Assembly (NCBI RefSeq): GCF_902804475.1
Contig: NZ_CADCSU010000132.1
Coordinates: 1-49,506 of the forward strand
DNA length: 49,506 nucleotides
Source of the DNA: Flavobacterium bizetiae
GTDB lineage: Bacteria; Bacteroidota; Bacteroidia; Flavobacteriales; Flavobacteriaceae
Direction of reading: 5' to 3'
The notes below the pieces were generated by a model. It saw nothing but the letters and a program-made list of their open reading frames with translations, did not search any database and was not told the DNA's origin. Below, piece by piece: positions 1 to 8,343 of the stretch (the first letter of the stretch is position 1; each line of letters begins with the position of its first letter). The translations under genes were made by a program, and so were the position numbers.

Positions 1-181
1 CCCTTATATAGTCTAGTTCTTACAAAAAAAATAAAATTATTTTTAAGATGTTTTTTCTTACTTATTTATTTTTAAGATGCGTTTTGCCGTATTTATTTGC
101 TTTTAGTCGATGGTTTTACAGATTTGTTTTGCAGCTTATTTTAGAATATGCTCCAATTTTAACAATATTTAAAACAAAAAA
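1..181. other. AT-rich intergenic edge, nothing recognised
   Basis: No convincing coding region, RNA or terminator was seen. Short direct repeats of the form tttttaagatg occur at about 41-52 and 69-79. The stretch lies downstream of the minus-strand methyltransferase and is cut by the window edge. Confidence 0.4.
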
Positions 182-679
182 TTAGAAAGAAGTAATCTCA
201 TACAAAGCTATACTTGCCGCTTGTACAACATTCATGCTGGAGTTTTTCCCGAACATATTGATGTGTACAATTTGGTTCGAAATTTTCAAAAGTTCATCAG
301 AGATTCCGTCAATTTCACTTCCTATCAAAAGTGCAATTTTTCGATTATCAGGAATCACAATTTCTTTAAGAGGTTTACTATTGCTGGCGATTTCCAAAGC
401 AATAATTTCAAAGTTATTTTCAAGTAAATAGTCAACAAGAGTTGCTGTTTCTTCTATTATAGTATGAGGCACGTGAAGATGCGTGCTTCTCGAAGTTTTG
501 TTGATTTTTCTTGGCGTAAGCGGAATATCTTTTCCTAAAAAGATAATATTCTCGACCCCAAAAGCTTCACTGATTCTAAAAAGAGAACCTATGTTTTGCT
601 GAAAATAAATATGATCACAAACCAATGTTATCGGAAATGTTTTTCTCTCAAACTGATTTTCTTCGTGGGTAAGCTGCAC
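182..679 (-). CDS. SpoU/TrmH-family RNA 2'-O-methyltransferase
   Basis: A 165-residue SPOUT methyltransferase, expected to transfer a methyl group from S-adenosylmethionine to a ribose 2'-OH in tRNA or rRNA. The three SpoU motifs are visible: the N-terminal NIGSLFRISEAFGV stretch (motif 1, about residues 29-43), LLIGSEIDGIS (motif 2, about 117-127), and SSMNVVQAASIALYE near the C terminus (motif 3). There is no N-terminal substrate-binding extension, so the length matches the short single-domain members. It begins 10 nt after the DUF4159 gene on the same strand, so the two are probably co-transcribed. The exact RNA target cannot be read from the sequence; TrmL-like tRNA wobble methylation and rRNA methylation are both possible. 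Confidence 0.85.
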   Translation of the reverse strand: MQLTHEENQFERKTFPITLVCDHIYFQQNIGSLFRISEAFGVENIIFLGKDIPLTPRKINKTSRSTHLHVPHTIIEETATLVDYLLENNFEIIALEIASNSKPLKEIVIPDNRKIALLIGSEIDGISDELLKISNQIVHINMFGKNSSMNVVQAASIALYEITSF

Positions 680-689
680 TAGTTAAATT

Positions 690-1328
690 TTAGTTGGTAA
701 AAATGTAATTGATAATGTTTGCACCCATTTTCAAGGCTTTTTCTCTAACAGCAAGCGGATCGTTATGTACTTCGGCATCTTCCCATCCATCGCCCAAATC
801 GCATTCATACGTATATAATAATACCAATTTGTTTTCTACGAAAATTCCAAAAGCCTGCGCACGAGTTCCGTCATGCTCATGAATTTTAGGCAATCCGTTT
901 GGGAAAGGATATGGTTTTTGAAAAATAGGATGATTCGCCGGAATCTCGATTAAATTATTATTAGGGAATATTTTTTTAATTTCTTTTCGAATATATTGAT
1001 CCATTCCATAATTATCATCAATATGAAGAAAACCGCCACCGTTCAGATAATTTCTAAGATTACTAACATCCGAATCGCTAAAAACCACATTTCCGTGTCC
1101 CGTCATATGCACAAACGGATACGAAAGCAAATCAGGATTACCAGGTTCAACAGTCGAAGGTTTTGCTTTTATTCGCGTATTAATATTGGCATTACAAAAC
1201 TTAATTAAGTTAGGCAAAGAAGTTGGATTTCCGTACCAATCGCCACCACCACTGTATTTTAGCAGAGCAATTTCCTGCGAAAACGAAGAAATAGAAACCA
1301 ATAAAAACAAAAGAAATATTTTTCTCAT
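690..1328 (-). CDS. Exported DUF4159 domain protein
   Basis: A 212-residue protein with a clear signal peptide (residues 1-17, ending in SISSFSQ), so it is periplasmic or surface-bound. The rest matches my recollection of DUF4159: a flavodoxin/ThuA-like segment with HMTGHGNVVFSD, GGGFLHIDDNYGMD, and a C-terminal CDLGDGWEDAEVHNDP rich in acidic and His residues. The function is unknown. Family members are common in Bacteroidota and often sit beside AAA ATPase/BatA-type genes, which are absent here. It lies just upstream of, and probably in one transcript with, the SpoU methyltransferase. About 270 nt of repeat DNA separates it from rsmE. Confidence 0.8.
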   Translation of the reverse strand: MRKIFLLFLLVSISSFSQEIALLKYSGGGDWYGNPTSLPNLIKFCNANINTRIKAKPSTVEPGNPDLLSYPFVHMTGHGNVVFSDSDVSNLRNYLNGGGFLHIDDNYGMDQYIRKEIKKIFPNNNLIEIPANHPIFQKPYPFPNGLPKIHEHDGTRAQAFGIFVENKLVLLYTYECDLGDGWEDAEVHNDPLAVREKALKMGANIINYIFTN

Positions 1329-1360
1329 ATAATTTTATATTTTTTGTCATCTCTTTTTTT

Positions 1361-1587
1361 GTCATCTCGACGAAGGAGATATCACACTAGAAACTCCACA
1401 TAGTATCGTTAATCTTTGACGAATATGTTTTTTCAATTTCTATACTAAAACCAAATCATTTTTTTCAGGAGCTGATCCCGCTATCCGTTCCAATCTTTTA
1501 TTTTTTTAAAGGAAAAAAATAAAAGGATTTCCACTTCTATCGGGGCTAGGACAATCATTTTCATAATAACACTTTCGTCGAAATGAC
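1361..1587. repeat. Intergenic inverted repeat enclosing an RNA-like element
   Basis: The left arm gtcatctcgacgaagg (1361-1376) and right arm ttcgtcgaaatgac (about 1574-1586) are imperfect inverted copies. Between them lie a segment resembling the interior of the 20738-20837 palindrome (atcacactag, actc, atctttgacgaat) and the RNA-like element at 1460-1549. The same flank sequence (gtcat-nnn-gacg-a/g-agga) appears at 20738, so this is a dispersed intergenic repeat family. Confidence 0.65.
1460..1549 (-). ncRNA. Structured RNA-like dispersed element, copy A
   Basis: Read on the minus strand it has the landmarks tagccccgatagaag, atcctttt, a 13-bp AU-only hairpin (CUUUUAUUUUUUU with its complement), aaaagat, ggatagcggga and gctcctgaaaaa. 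The same landmarks in the same order occur at 20880-20988 and, in part, at 38464-38561. The stem sequence differs between copies while pairing is kept, which suggests RNA structure. It may be the Flavo-1 motif of Rfam; that link is from memory and unverified. Confidence 0.5.
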
Positions 1588-1598
1588 AATAATGTTAA

Positions 1599-2312
1599 TC
1601 AATTAGAACTTTCATTAAAAAACACAACACTATGACACGCCACAATCGCAGCTGTTTCCGTTCTCAAACGCGTATTTCCTAAAGTCACAGGTTGATAATT
1701 ATTTTCTAAAGCCAATGCAATTTCCTTTTCAGAAAAATCACCTTCAGGCCCAATAAGCATGGTAACACTTTCATTAGGTTTCAGGATTTCTTTCAATGAT
1801 TTTTTGTCAGTTTCTTCACAATGTGCAATCAATTGCAAACCCTCATTTTTTTGTTTGATGAATTCCTTAAACGAAATAGCTTCATTCAATTTTGGTAAAA
1901 ACGTTTCATTAGATTGTTTCATTGCCGAAAGAATAATCTTTTCAAAACGCTCTAAATTAACCACTTTACGCTCAGATCGGTCACAAATAATAGGCGTAAT
2001 TTCCTGAACACCAATTTCGGTTGCTTTTTCCAGAAACCACTCAAAACGATCGTTCATTTTGGTTGGAGCAACAGCAAGATGCAAACGGAATTTTGGTTCG
2101 TCAGTTTTTTTGATAGAAAGAACCTGAACGATACATTTGTTGTCAGAAGCCAAAGTGATTTCGGTTTCAAACAATAAGCCTGAACCATTTGTAACGTGTA
2201 ATATATCGGAATCTTTCTTTCGTAAAACCTTTATAATGTGTCGGCTTTCTTCCTTATCAAAAGAAAAACTCTCAGTTGATTCGTCAATATCCGGATTGTA
2301 AAATAATTGCAT
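1599..2312 (-). CDS. rsmE: 16S rRNA (uracil1498-N3)-methyltransferase RsmE
   Basis: A 237-residue SPOUT-fold methyltransferase that makes m3U1498 in the 16S rRNA decoding region using S-adenosylmethionine. The N-terminal PUA-like part (about residues 1-70) carries HIIKVLRKKDSD. The catalytic SPOUT part has KATEIGVQEITPI, LLIGPEGDFSEKE (about 186-197 region) and the knot motif LGNTRLRTETAAI near the C terminus, all typical of RsmE. The length fits the family (about 235-250). It starts 2 nt after the tsaD stop on the same strand, so the two are translationally close in one operon. Confidence is high because the GPEGD and LRTETA motifs are diagnostic. Confidence 0.95.
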   Translation of the reverse strand: MQLFYNPDIDESTESFSFDKEESRHIIKVLRKKDSDILHVTNGSGLLFETEITLASDNKCIVQVLSIKKTDEPKFRLHLAVAPTKMNDRFEWFLEKATEIGVQEITPIICDRSERKVVNLERFEKIILSAMKQSNETFLPKLNEAISFKEFIKQKNEGLQLIAHCEETDKKSLKEILKPNESVTMLIGPEGDFSEKEIALALENNYQPVTLGNTRLRTETAAIVACHSVVFFNESSN

Positions 2313-2314
2313 AA

Positions 2315-3337
2315 TTAAAATTGAATTCGCGCTTTAGAAACCACTGCAGAAGTTTCAAAACGGCTTGATAAATATTTTTGATATCCTACAATTCCTATCA
2401 TTGCAGCGTTATCGGTAGTATATTCAAATTTAGGAACAAAGGTTTTCCAACCATATTTTCCTTCACTTTCTTTTAATCTTGTTCTGATACCTGAATTTGC
2501 CGAAACTCCTCCGCCAATGGCAATTTGTTTAATTCCGGTTTCTTTTACCGCTAATTTCAATTTATCCATCAAAATTTCGATGATGGTATATTGTATAGAA
2601 GCGCAAATATCATTCAGATTTTCCTCGATAAAATTCGGGTTCTCCAGTTTTTTCTTTTGGATAAAATATAAAATCGCCGTTTTTAATCCAGAGAAACTAA
2701 AATCTAATCCCGGAACTTTTGGTTTTGTAAAAGCAAATGCTTTTGGGTTTCCTTCTTTGGCATACTTATCAATCAAAGGTCCGCCAGGATAGGGAAGTCC
2801 AAGAATTTTGGCACTCTTATCAAAAGCCTCTCCAACCGCGTCATCAGTAGTTTCGCCAATGATTTCCATATCAAAAAAGCCATTAACTTTTACGATTTGA
2901 GTATGACCACCACTAATGGTTAAAGCCAAAAACGGAAATTCTGGTTTATCAAAGCCCTCTTCGTCTATAAAATGAGCCAAAATATGGGCATGCATATGAT
3001 TTACAGCAATTAACGGAATTCCCAGCGCCAATGACAATGATTTGCTAAAAGAACTTCCCACAAGTAAAGAGCCCATTAAACCCGGACCTTGTGTGAAGGC
3101 AATGGCAGTTAGTTGATCTTTTTGTACATTTGCTTTACGAAGCGCAGCATCAATGACCGGAACAATATTTTGTTGGTGTGCTCTCGAAGCCAATTCCGGA
3201 ACAACACCACCATATTGGTTGTGAATTAACTGATTGGCAACAACATTTGAGAGTACTTTGTCGTTATGTAAAACCGCGGCAGCAGTATCGTCGCATGAAC
3301 TTTCGATGGCAAGAATAAAAACCTCTGAATTTTGCAT
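2315..3337 (-). CDS. tsaD: tRNA N6-adenosine threonylcarbamoyltransferase TsaD
   Basis: A 340-residue catalytic subunit for t6A37, transferring the threonylcarbamoyl group to A37 of ANN-decoding tRNAs with TsaB and TsaE. Visible ASKHA features are IESSCDDTAAA at residues 11-21, GGVVPELASR at about 43-52, the metal-binding HMHAH at residues 114-118, GGHTQIV, and the C-terminal GGVSANSGIR and TTDNAAMIG. The frame is open for 11 codons upstream (to 3370), but the ATG at 3337 gives the family's usual N terminus directly before FILAIESSCDD and is preferred. It is divergent from tamB and followed at 2 nt by rsmE. TsaB and TsaE are not in the window. Confidence 0.95.
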   Translation of the reverse strand: MQNSEVFILAIESSCDDTAAAVLHNDKVLSNVVANQLIHNQYGGVVPELASRAHQQNIVPVIDAALRKANVQKDQLTAIAFTQGPGLMGSLLVGSSFSKSLSLALGIPLIAVNHMHAHILAHFIDEEGFDKPEFPFLALTISGGHTQIVKVNGFFDMEIIGETTDDAVGEAFDKSAKILGLPYPGGPLIDKYAKEGNPKAFAFTKPKVPGLDFSFSGLKTAILYFIQKKKLENPNFIEENLNDICASIQYTIIEILMDKLKLAVKETGIKQIAIGGGVSANSGIRTRLKESEGKYGWKTFVPKFEYTTDNAAMIGIVGYQKYLSSRFETSAVVSKARIQF

Positions 3338-3358
3338 ATAAAGGCACGAATTTTGAAT

Positions 3359-3366
3359 TATATTTG
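3359..3366 (+). promoter_or_regulatory. Possible -7 box for tamB
   Basis: TATATTTG fits the Bacteroidota TAnnTTTG -7 consensus and faces tamB. No TTG lies at the expected 19 nt upstream (the nearest gives 24 nt), and such 8-mers occur by chance roughly every 1-2 kb in DNA this AT-rich. Confidence 0.3.
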
Positions 3367-3543
3367 ACAAATCAAATATTTGATTTTCTTTTATTATAAG
3401 GAGAAGCCAAAATTAAAGAATTTTTATCAAAAACAGTCGTTCTTTGTCTGTTCAAATAAATTTAAAAGAAAACTAAAATAAAAGCAGCTATCAAAAAAGT
3501 AAAGAAAATAATATCCAGAACCCTAATTGGGTTAATTTTACTT

Positions 3544-6500
3544 TTGTTAGTATTGGCTATTACCTTGGCTTTGCCTATTGTTCAGACAAAAATCGCAAAG
3601 TATGTCACAGAAACTTTAAATACCGATTTTAAAACCGATATTTCTGTAGACAAAGTAGCGATCAATATTTTTGGAGGTGTAAAACTTAAAAAAGTCCTGA
3701 TTCGCGACCACCACAAGAAAACTTTAATATACTCAGATCTTATTACTACCGATATTTTAAGCATTAAAAGATTGCTCGATGGTGATTTAATTTTTGGAGA
3801 TCTTCGATTAACTGGTTTAATTTTTAATTTAAAAACCTATAAAAACGAAGACGAAAACAATATCAATAAGTTTATAAAATCTTTCGAAACCAGTCCGGAA
3901 AGAGCCAAGTCCAGTAAGCATTTTTTGCTAACGGCTAAGAATGCGTATATCTCAAAAGGTTCATTTTCTGTAGTCGACGAGAACAAAACCACACCGGTAT
4001 TTCTTGATTTTAAGAAACTAAACGCCTACATAAGTGATTTTAAACTATACGGTCCCGATGTAAATACTAATATTCATCGGTTTTCTTTTTTAGATCATCG
4101 AGGTTTATACGTTTCCAACTTTGCGGGTAAATTTAGTTATACCAAAAAGCAAATCAAGGTCGAAAATCTGGCTATAAAAACCAAGAGAACCTGGATTTAC
4201 GGAAAAGCTATTTTAAATTATAAAGTAGAAGATTTTCTGCATTTTACAGATAAAGTAAAATTTGATGTTGCACTTGATTCTGCTTCAATTGCATCAAATG
4301 ATATTCGTTATTTCTTTGATGGATTGGGTAAAAATCAGCATTTTAGAATTAAAGCTAAAATCGACGGACCATTAAATAATCTTAATTTAAAACACCTTAA
4401 TTTAACCGATACAAATGGTTCAAAGATTAATGGAAACATTAATTTTAAAAATCTTTTAGGGACAAAAGAGCAAAAGTTTGCCATGATCGGTAAATTTGAT
4501 AAGCTGATTTCCAGTTATGATAATTTAGTGGTGATATTGCCTGGTATTCTTGGGAAAAAACTTCCAAAAGAACTTAAAAGAGTCGGTAAATTTAATATCG
4601 TTGGTAAAGCTAAAGTCTCGACAACAGCATTAGAAGCTGATTTTAAAATGATAACCGATCTCGGTAATGGTCAGGCAGATTTGCACATGAACAATATCGA
4701 TTTTATTGATAAAGCATCGTATTCAGGAAATATAATTCTGGATAATTTTAATGTTGGAGCTTTGCTGGATCGTAAGGATATTGGCAAAACCACTTTAAAT
4801 TTAGATGTTGACGGTGTAGGTTTTACAGAGAAATACCTGAACACGATTATAAAAGGAGATATCTCTAAATTAGATTATAATAAGTATACCTATAATAATA
4901 TCGTTGTAAATGGTAATTTTAAATTGCCTTATTATAAAGGACAATTATCTGTAAATGATCCAAACTTGAATTTGACCTTTGACGGATTGGTAGATTTGAG
5001 TAAACGCGAAAGCCGATATGATTTTCATATTAATGTAGAAAATGCAGATCTTAGAAAACTAAAATTCATTAACGATTCTATTTCTAATTTCCGCGGGGAC
5101 GCAGTAGTTGAAGTAACCGGAAATTCGATAGAAAACCTTCAGGGAACGGTTTCTATTAGAGACGCCGTTTATCAAAACCCAAAAGCAATTTATACTTTTG
5201 ATGAAATAACGGTAAACTCGAATTTCGACGCTGATAAATTGCGTACGATAACCATTAGCTCAGACGATGTTGTAAAAGGAGAAATTGTAGGTAAGTTTCA
5301 GTTCGGACAATTGGATAAGCTGGTTATGAATTCGGTAGGGAGTTTGTATACCAATTATAAACCTTATAAAGTTAAAAAAGGTCAGTTTTTACGATTCAAC
5401 TTTCATGTCTATGATAAAGTGGTCGAAATGCTGTATCCGGAAATCAATATTGATTCGAGTACCGTAGTGCGCGGAAAAATAGATTCAGATCTGCAGGAAT
5501 TTAAATTCAGGTTTAAATCTCAAAAAATTACAGCAGCAAAAAATACATTCGATAATATCCGAATTAATATTGATAATAAAAATGCGCTTTATAACGCCTA
5601 TGTTGAGTTAGACAGTATTAAAACGCCTTATTATAAAATACGCGATTTCAACCTGATTAATGTTACTGCAAAAGATACCCTTTTTGTTCGTTCTGAGTTT
5701 AAAGGAGGATCAAAAGGAGAAGATTATTTTAATCTGGATTTGTATCATACGATTGATAAGAACAAGAATAATATCGTAGGAATCAAGAAATCTGAAATGA
5801 AGTTTAAGGACTATTTATGGTATTTAAACGAAAATGACGGCGAGGATAATCAGATTGTATTTGATCAGTTCTTTAAAAACTTTACCATTGATAATATCAT
5901 TTTATCGCACGAAAATCAGAAAATTGATTTAAATGGAGTCATAAAAGGAAGTGATTATAAAGATCTCGTCCTTAATTTTGAAGACGTCGACATTAATAAG
6001 ATTACGCCGCTCAATTCAAAATTTGTATTTAATGGTAACCTGAATGGTAATATCAATTATAAGCAGAACAAGAACGTTTATCAGCCCACGGCGGCCATTT
6101 CTATAGATCATCTTAATTTAAATAAAGTAGATTTAGGAACTCTGAAATTTGATATTTCCGGAGATGAAAGCTTTAAAAAATTTACGATAAATTCCTCCAT
6201 TCAAAATGGTTTTACAGAATCGTTTAGAGCAAACGGAACTTTCGCCATCGAAAATAAAGAGACTTTCTTAGATTTAAATCTAAAACTCGAAGGATTTAAT
6301 CTGGCCACTTTAGGTACAGTAGGAGGAGATGTTTTGTCTAATGTAAGAGGATCTGTTTCCGGGAATGCGGCAGTTGTTGGTAATCTTAAAAAACCGGAGA
6401 TCAACGGAAGGCTTTATGTAGAAAAAGCAGGAATGACAGTTCCGTACCTTAATACCGATTATGAATTAAGTGATCGAACGGTTATCGATTTAACAGATGA

Positions 6501-8031
6501 GAAATTCTTATTCAGGAACAATCAATTAACAGATACTAAGTTCGGAACCAAAGGTTTGCTGAACGGAAGTATCGAACATCATAATTTTGGCGACTGGAAA
6601 CTGGATCTTACCATTACCTCAAAACGATTGCTCGCGCTGGATACAAAAGACAGTGAAGATGCTGCATATTTTGGTACTGCTTTTATTAATGGTACAGCAA
6701 GTATTAAAGGACCAACAGAAAATCTTTTTATAAAAGTAGATGCTAAATCAGAGAAAGGAACCGAAGTTAAAATTCCTATTAACAACGCGCAAAGTGTGGG
6801 AGAAAGCAGCTGGATACATTTTGTTACGCCAAAAGAAAAATACAACTTGGCCAATGGTATTATCGAAAAAACAAGAAATTACAATGGTCTTGAGTTAGAA
6901 TTTGATTTTGATATTACGCCCGATGCCGAAGTAGAGGTAATCCTGGACAGAAATTCCGGTCATGGTATGAAAGGAAAAGGATACGGATCTTTATTGTTTA
7001 AAATCAATACGCTGGGTAAATTTAATATGTGGGGAGATTTCCAGGCATACGAAGGAACTTATAATTTTAAATACGGAGGTTTAATAGATAAAAAATTCGC
7101 GGTTAAAAAAGGAGGATCTATTATATGGGAAGGAAACCCTATGAAAGCCCAGTTAAATCTTGAAGCCGTGTATAAAACATCTGCGAATCCTGCTGTATTG
7201 TTAGAGAACTCTTCTTTCAATAAAAAAGTACCGGTAGAAGTTGTTATTGGTTTAAGAGGAGATTTAACGAGTCCTGAGCCTAATTTTGATATTCAGTTTC
7301 CATCGGTGAGTAATGTCCTTAAATCAGAGATTCAATACAAGCTGGATGATAAAGACGTTCGTCAGACGCAAGCCTTGTATTTGCTTTCGACAGGATCGTT
7401 TATGAGTCCGGACGGATTTAATCAAAGCGATTTATCAGGAACATTTGCCGAAACTGCTGCAAGTTTATTAGGCGGAATTATTAAATCTGATAATGATAAG
7501 ATCAATATCGATTTGAATTTTATATCAGCAGATAAACGAATCGGTCAGGAAGCCGATGGTCAGTTTGTGGCTAATATCACCTCTCAGGTAAACGAGAGAA
7601 TCACTATAAACGGAAAATTAGGTGTACCTATTGGTGGTGTAAATGAGTCCGCAATTGTGGGGGATATCGAGATATTGTACCGTGTGAATGAGGACGGATC
7701 TATGAATCTTCGTTTGTTCAACAAAGAAAATGACATTAATTATATAGGACAGGGAATTGGATATACGCAGGGAGTTGGTATTTCGTACGAAGTCGATTTT
7801 GATACTTTTAGCGAGTTGGTCAATAAATTGTTCAAGAATCATAAATTAGAAAGGGCAATAAAAAGCTCTTCGGATGATTTGCAGGATTCGTATCTGAATC
7901 CTGATTTTGTTAAATTCTCGAATAAAAAAGATGCCGAAAAAGACAAAAAGAAATCCGATAAAAAAGAAGAAGAGAAAAAAGAGCAGCCTAAAAATAATAG
8001 TGAAGGTTTAATCCCTGACAACGACTTTTAG
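3544..8031 (+). CDS. tamB: TamB-like translocation/assembly module protein (DUF490)
   Basis: A roughly 1,495-residue inner-membrane-anchored periplasmic protein of the TamB/AsmA-like superfamily. In this family the protein forms a long beta-groove that moves phospholipid or assists outer-membrane protein biogenesis. An N-terminal hydrophobic segment is followed by many repeated beta-rich stretches, then the C-terminal TamB domain (about residues 1130-1430) and a Lys/Glu-rich tail. The start is a problem. Position 3544 is the first TTG, but it cuts the hydrophobic helix. The open frame runs back to a stop at 3463, and codons 3481-3543 encode a basic segment (AIKKVKKIISRT) plus the rest of the helix. 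There is no ATG, GTG or TTG there; ATA at 3478 is the best-placed candidate. The gene is divergent from tsaD. A terminator follows at 8060. Confidence 0.85.
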   Translation: MLVLAITLALPIVQTKIAKYVTETLNTDFKTDISVDKVAINIFGGVKLKKVLIRDHHKKTLIYSDLITTDILSIKRLLDGDLIFGDLRLTGLIFNLKTYKNEDENNINKFIKSFETSPERAKSSKHFLLTAKNAYISKGSFSVVDENKTTPVFLDFKKLNAYISDFKLYGPDVNTNIHRFSFLDHRGLYVSNFAGKFSYTKKQIKVENLAIKTKRTWIYGKAILNYKVEDFLHFTDKVKFDVALDSASIASNDIRYFFDGLGKNQHFRIKAKIDGPLNNLNLKHLNLTDTNGSKINGNINFKNLLGTKEQKFAMIGKFDKLISSYDNLVVILPGILGKKLPKELKRVGKFNIVGKAKVSTTALEADFKMITDLGNGQADLHMNNIDFIDKASYSGNIILDNFNVGALLDRKDIGKTTLNLDVDGVGFTEKYLNTIIKGDISKLDYNKYTYNNIVVNGNFKLPYYKGQLSVNDPNLNLTFDGLVDLSKRESRYDFHINVENADLRKLKFINDSISNFRGDAVVEVTGNSIENLQGTVSIRDAVYQNPKAIYTFDEITVNSNFDADKLRTITISSDDVVKGEIVGKFQFGQLDKLVMNSVGSLYTNYKPYKVKKGQFLRFNFHVYDKVVEMLYPEINIDSSTVVRGKIDSDLQEFKFRFKSQKITAAKNTFDNIRINIDNKNALYNAYVELDSIKTPYYKIRDFNLINVTAKDTLFVRSEFKGGSKGEDYFNLDLYHTIDKNKNNIVGIKKSEMKFKDYLWYLNENDGEDNQIVFDQFFKNFTIDNIILSHENQKIDLNGVIKGSDYKDLVLNFEDVDINKITPLNSKFVFNGNLNGNINYKQNKNVYQPTAAISIDHLNLNKVDLGTLKFDISGDESFKKFTINSSIQNGFTESFRANGTFAIENKETFLDLNLKLEGFNLATLGTVGGDVLSNVRGSVSGNAAVVGNLKKPEINGRLYVEKAGMTVPYLNTDYELSDRTVIDLTDEKFLFRNNQLTDTKFGTKGLLNGSIEHHNFGDWKLDLTITSKRLLALDTKDSEDAAYFGTAFINGTASIKGPTENLFIKVDAKSEKGTEVKIPINNAQSVGESSWIHFVTPKEKYNLANGIIEKTRNYNGLELEFDFDITPDAEVEVILDRNSGHGMKGKGYGSLLFKINTLGKFNMWGDFQAYEGTYNFKYGGLIDKKFAVKKGGSIIWEGNPMKAQLNLEAVYKTSANPAVLLENSSFNKKVPVEVVIGLRGDLTSPEPNFDIQFPSVSNVLKSEIQYKLDDKDVRQTQALYLLSTGSFMSPDGFNQSDLSGTFAETAASLLGGIIKSDNDKINIDLNFISADKRIGQEADGQFVANITSQVNERITINGKLGVPIGGVNESAIVGDIEILYRVNEDGSMNLRLFNKENDINYIGQGIGYTQGVGISYEVDFDTFSELVNKLFKNHKLERAIKSSSDDLQDSYLNPDFVKFSNKKDAEKDKKKSDKKEEEKKEQPKNNSEGLIPDNDF

Positions 8032-8059
8032 ACAATAATGTTAAAAATAATCTTAAAAG

Positions 8060-8090
8060 AAACCATTCGCTACCCCGAATGGTTTTTTTT
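8060..8090 (+). terminator. Rho-independent terminator after tamB
   Basis: The inverted repeat aaaccattcg/cgaatggttt with a short loop is followed by a run of T (8083-8090). It lies 29 nt after the tamB stop. Confidence 0.85.
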
Positions 8091-8286
8091 GTGCTAAATT
8101 AGGGGCTGATTTATTTTCTTACAAATATAAAATGATGCCGAATTTTTATAACACTTCATTTATGTATTGTTAATTTTAAAGATTTAATTAAAATAAGCAC
8201 GTTTTATTATTTTAAATGAAATTTTTACTATCGAAAAACTTATTAACGAAAACGTTTGAATTTAACAGATTTTATTAATTTATGAT

Positions 8287-8315
8287 AAACATCACCTGAA
8301 AAGTGGTGAATGTTT
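8287..8315. promoter_or_regulatory. Imperfect palindrome upstream of pfkA
   Basis: The arms aaacatcacc (8287-8296) and ggtgaatgttt (8305-8315) are complementary apart from one extra base, with an 8-nt spacer. It ends 28 nt before the pfkA ATG. It could be an operator for a dimeric regulator or an RNA hairpin; there is no U-run, so a terminator is unlikely. Confidence 0.4.
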
Positions 8316-8343
8316 GTTAATTTTACACTTTAATACTTAAATA

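Larger units (their letters stand above)
8032..8343. other. 312-nt intergenic region upstream of pfkA
   Basis: It holds the tamB terminator at its start and an imperfect palindrome near pfkA at its end. The middle (about 8100-8280) is very AT-rich with no open frame of note and no clear TTG/TAnnTTTG promoter pair. Confidence 0.5.
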
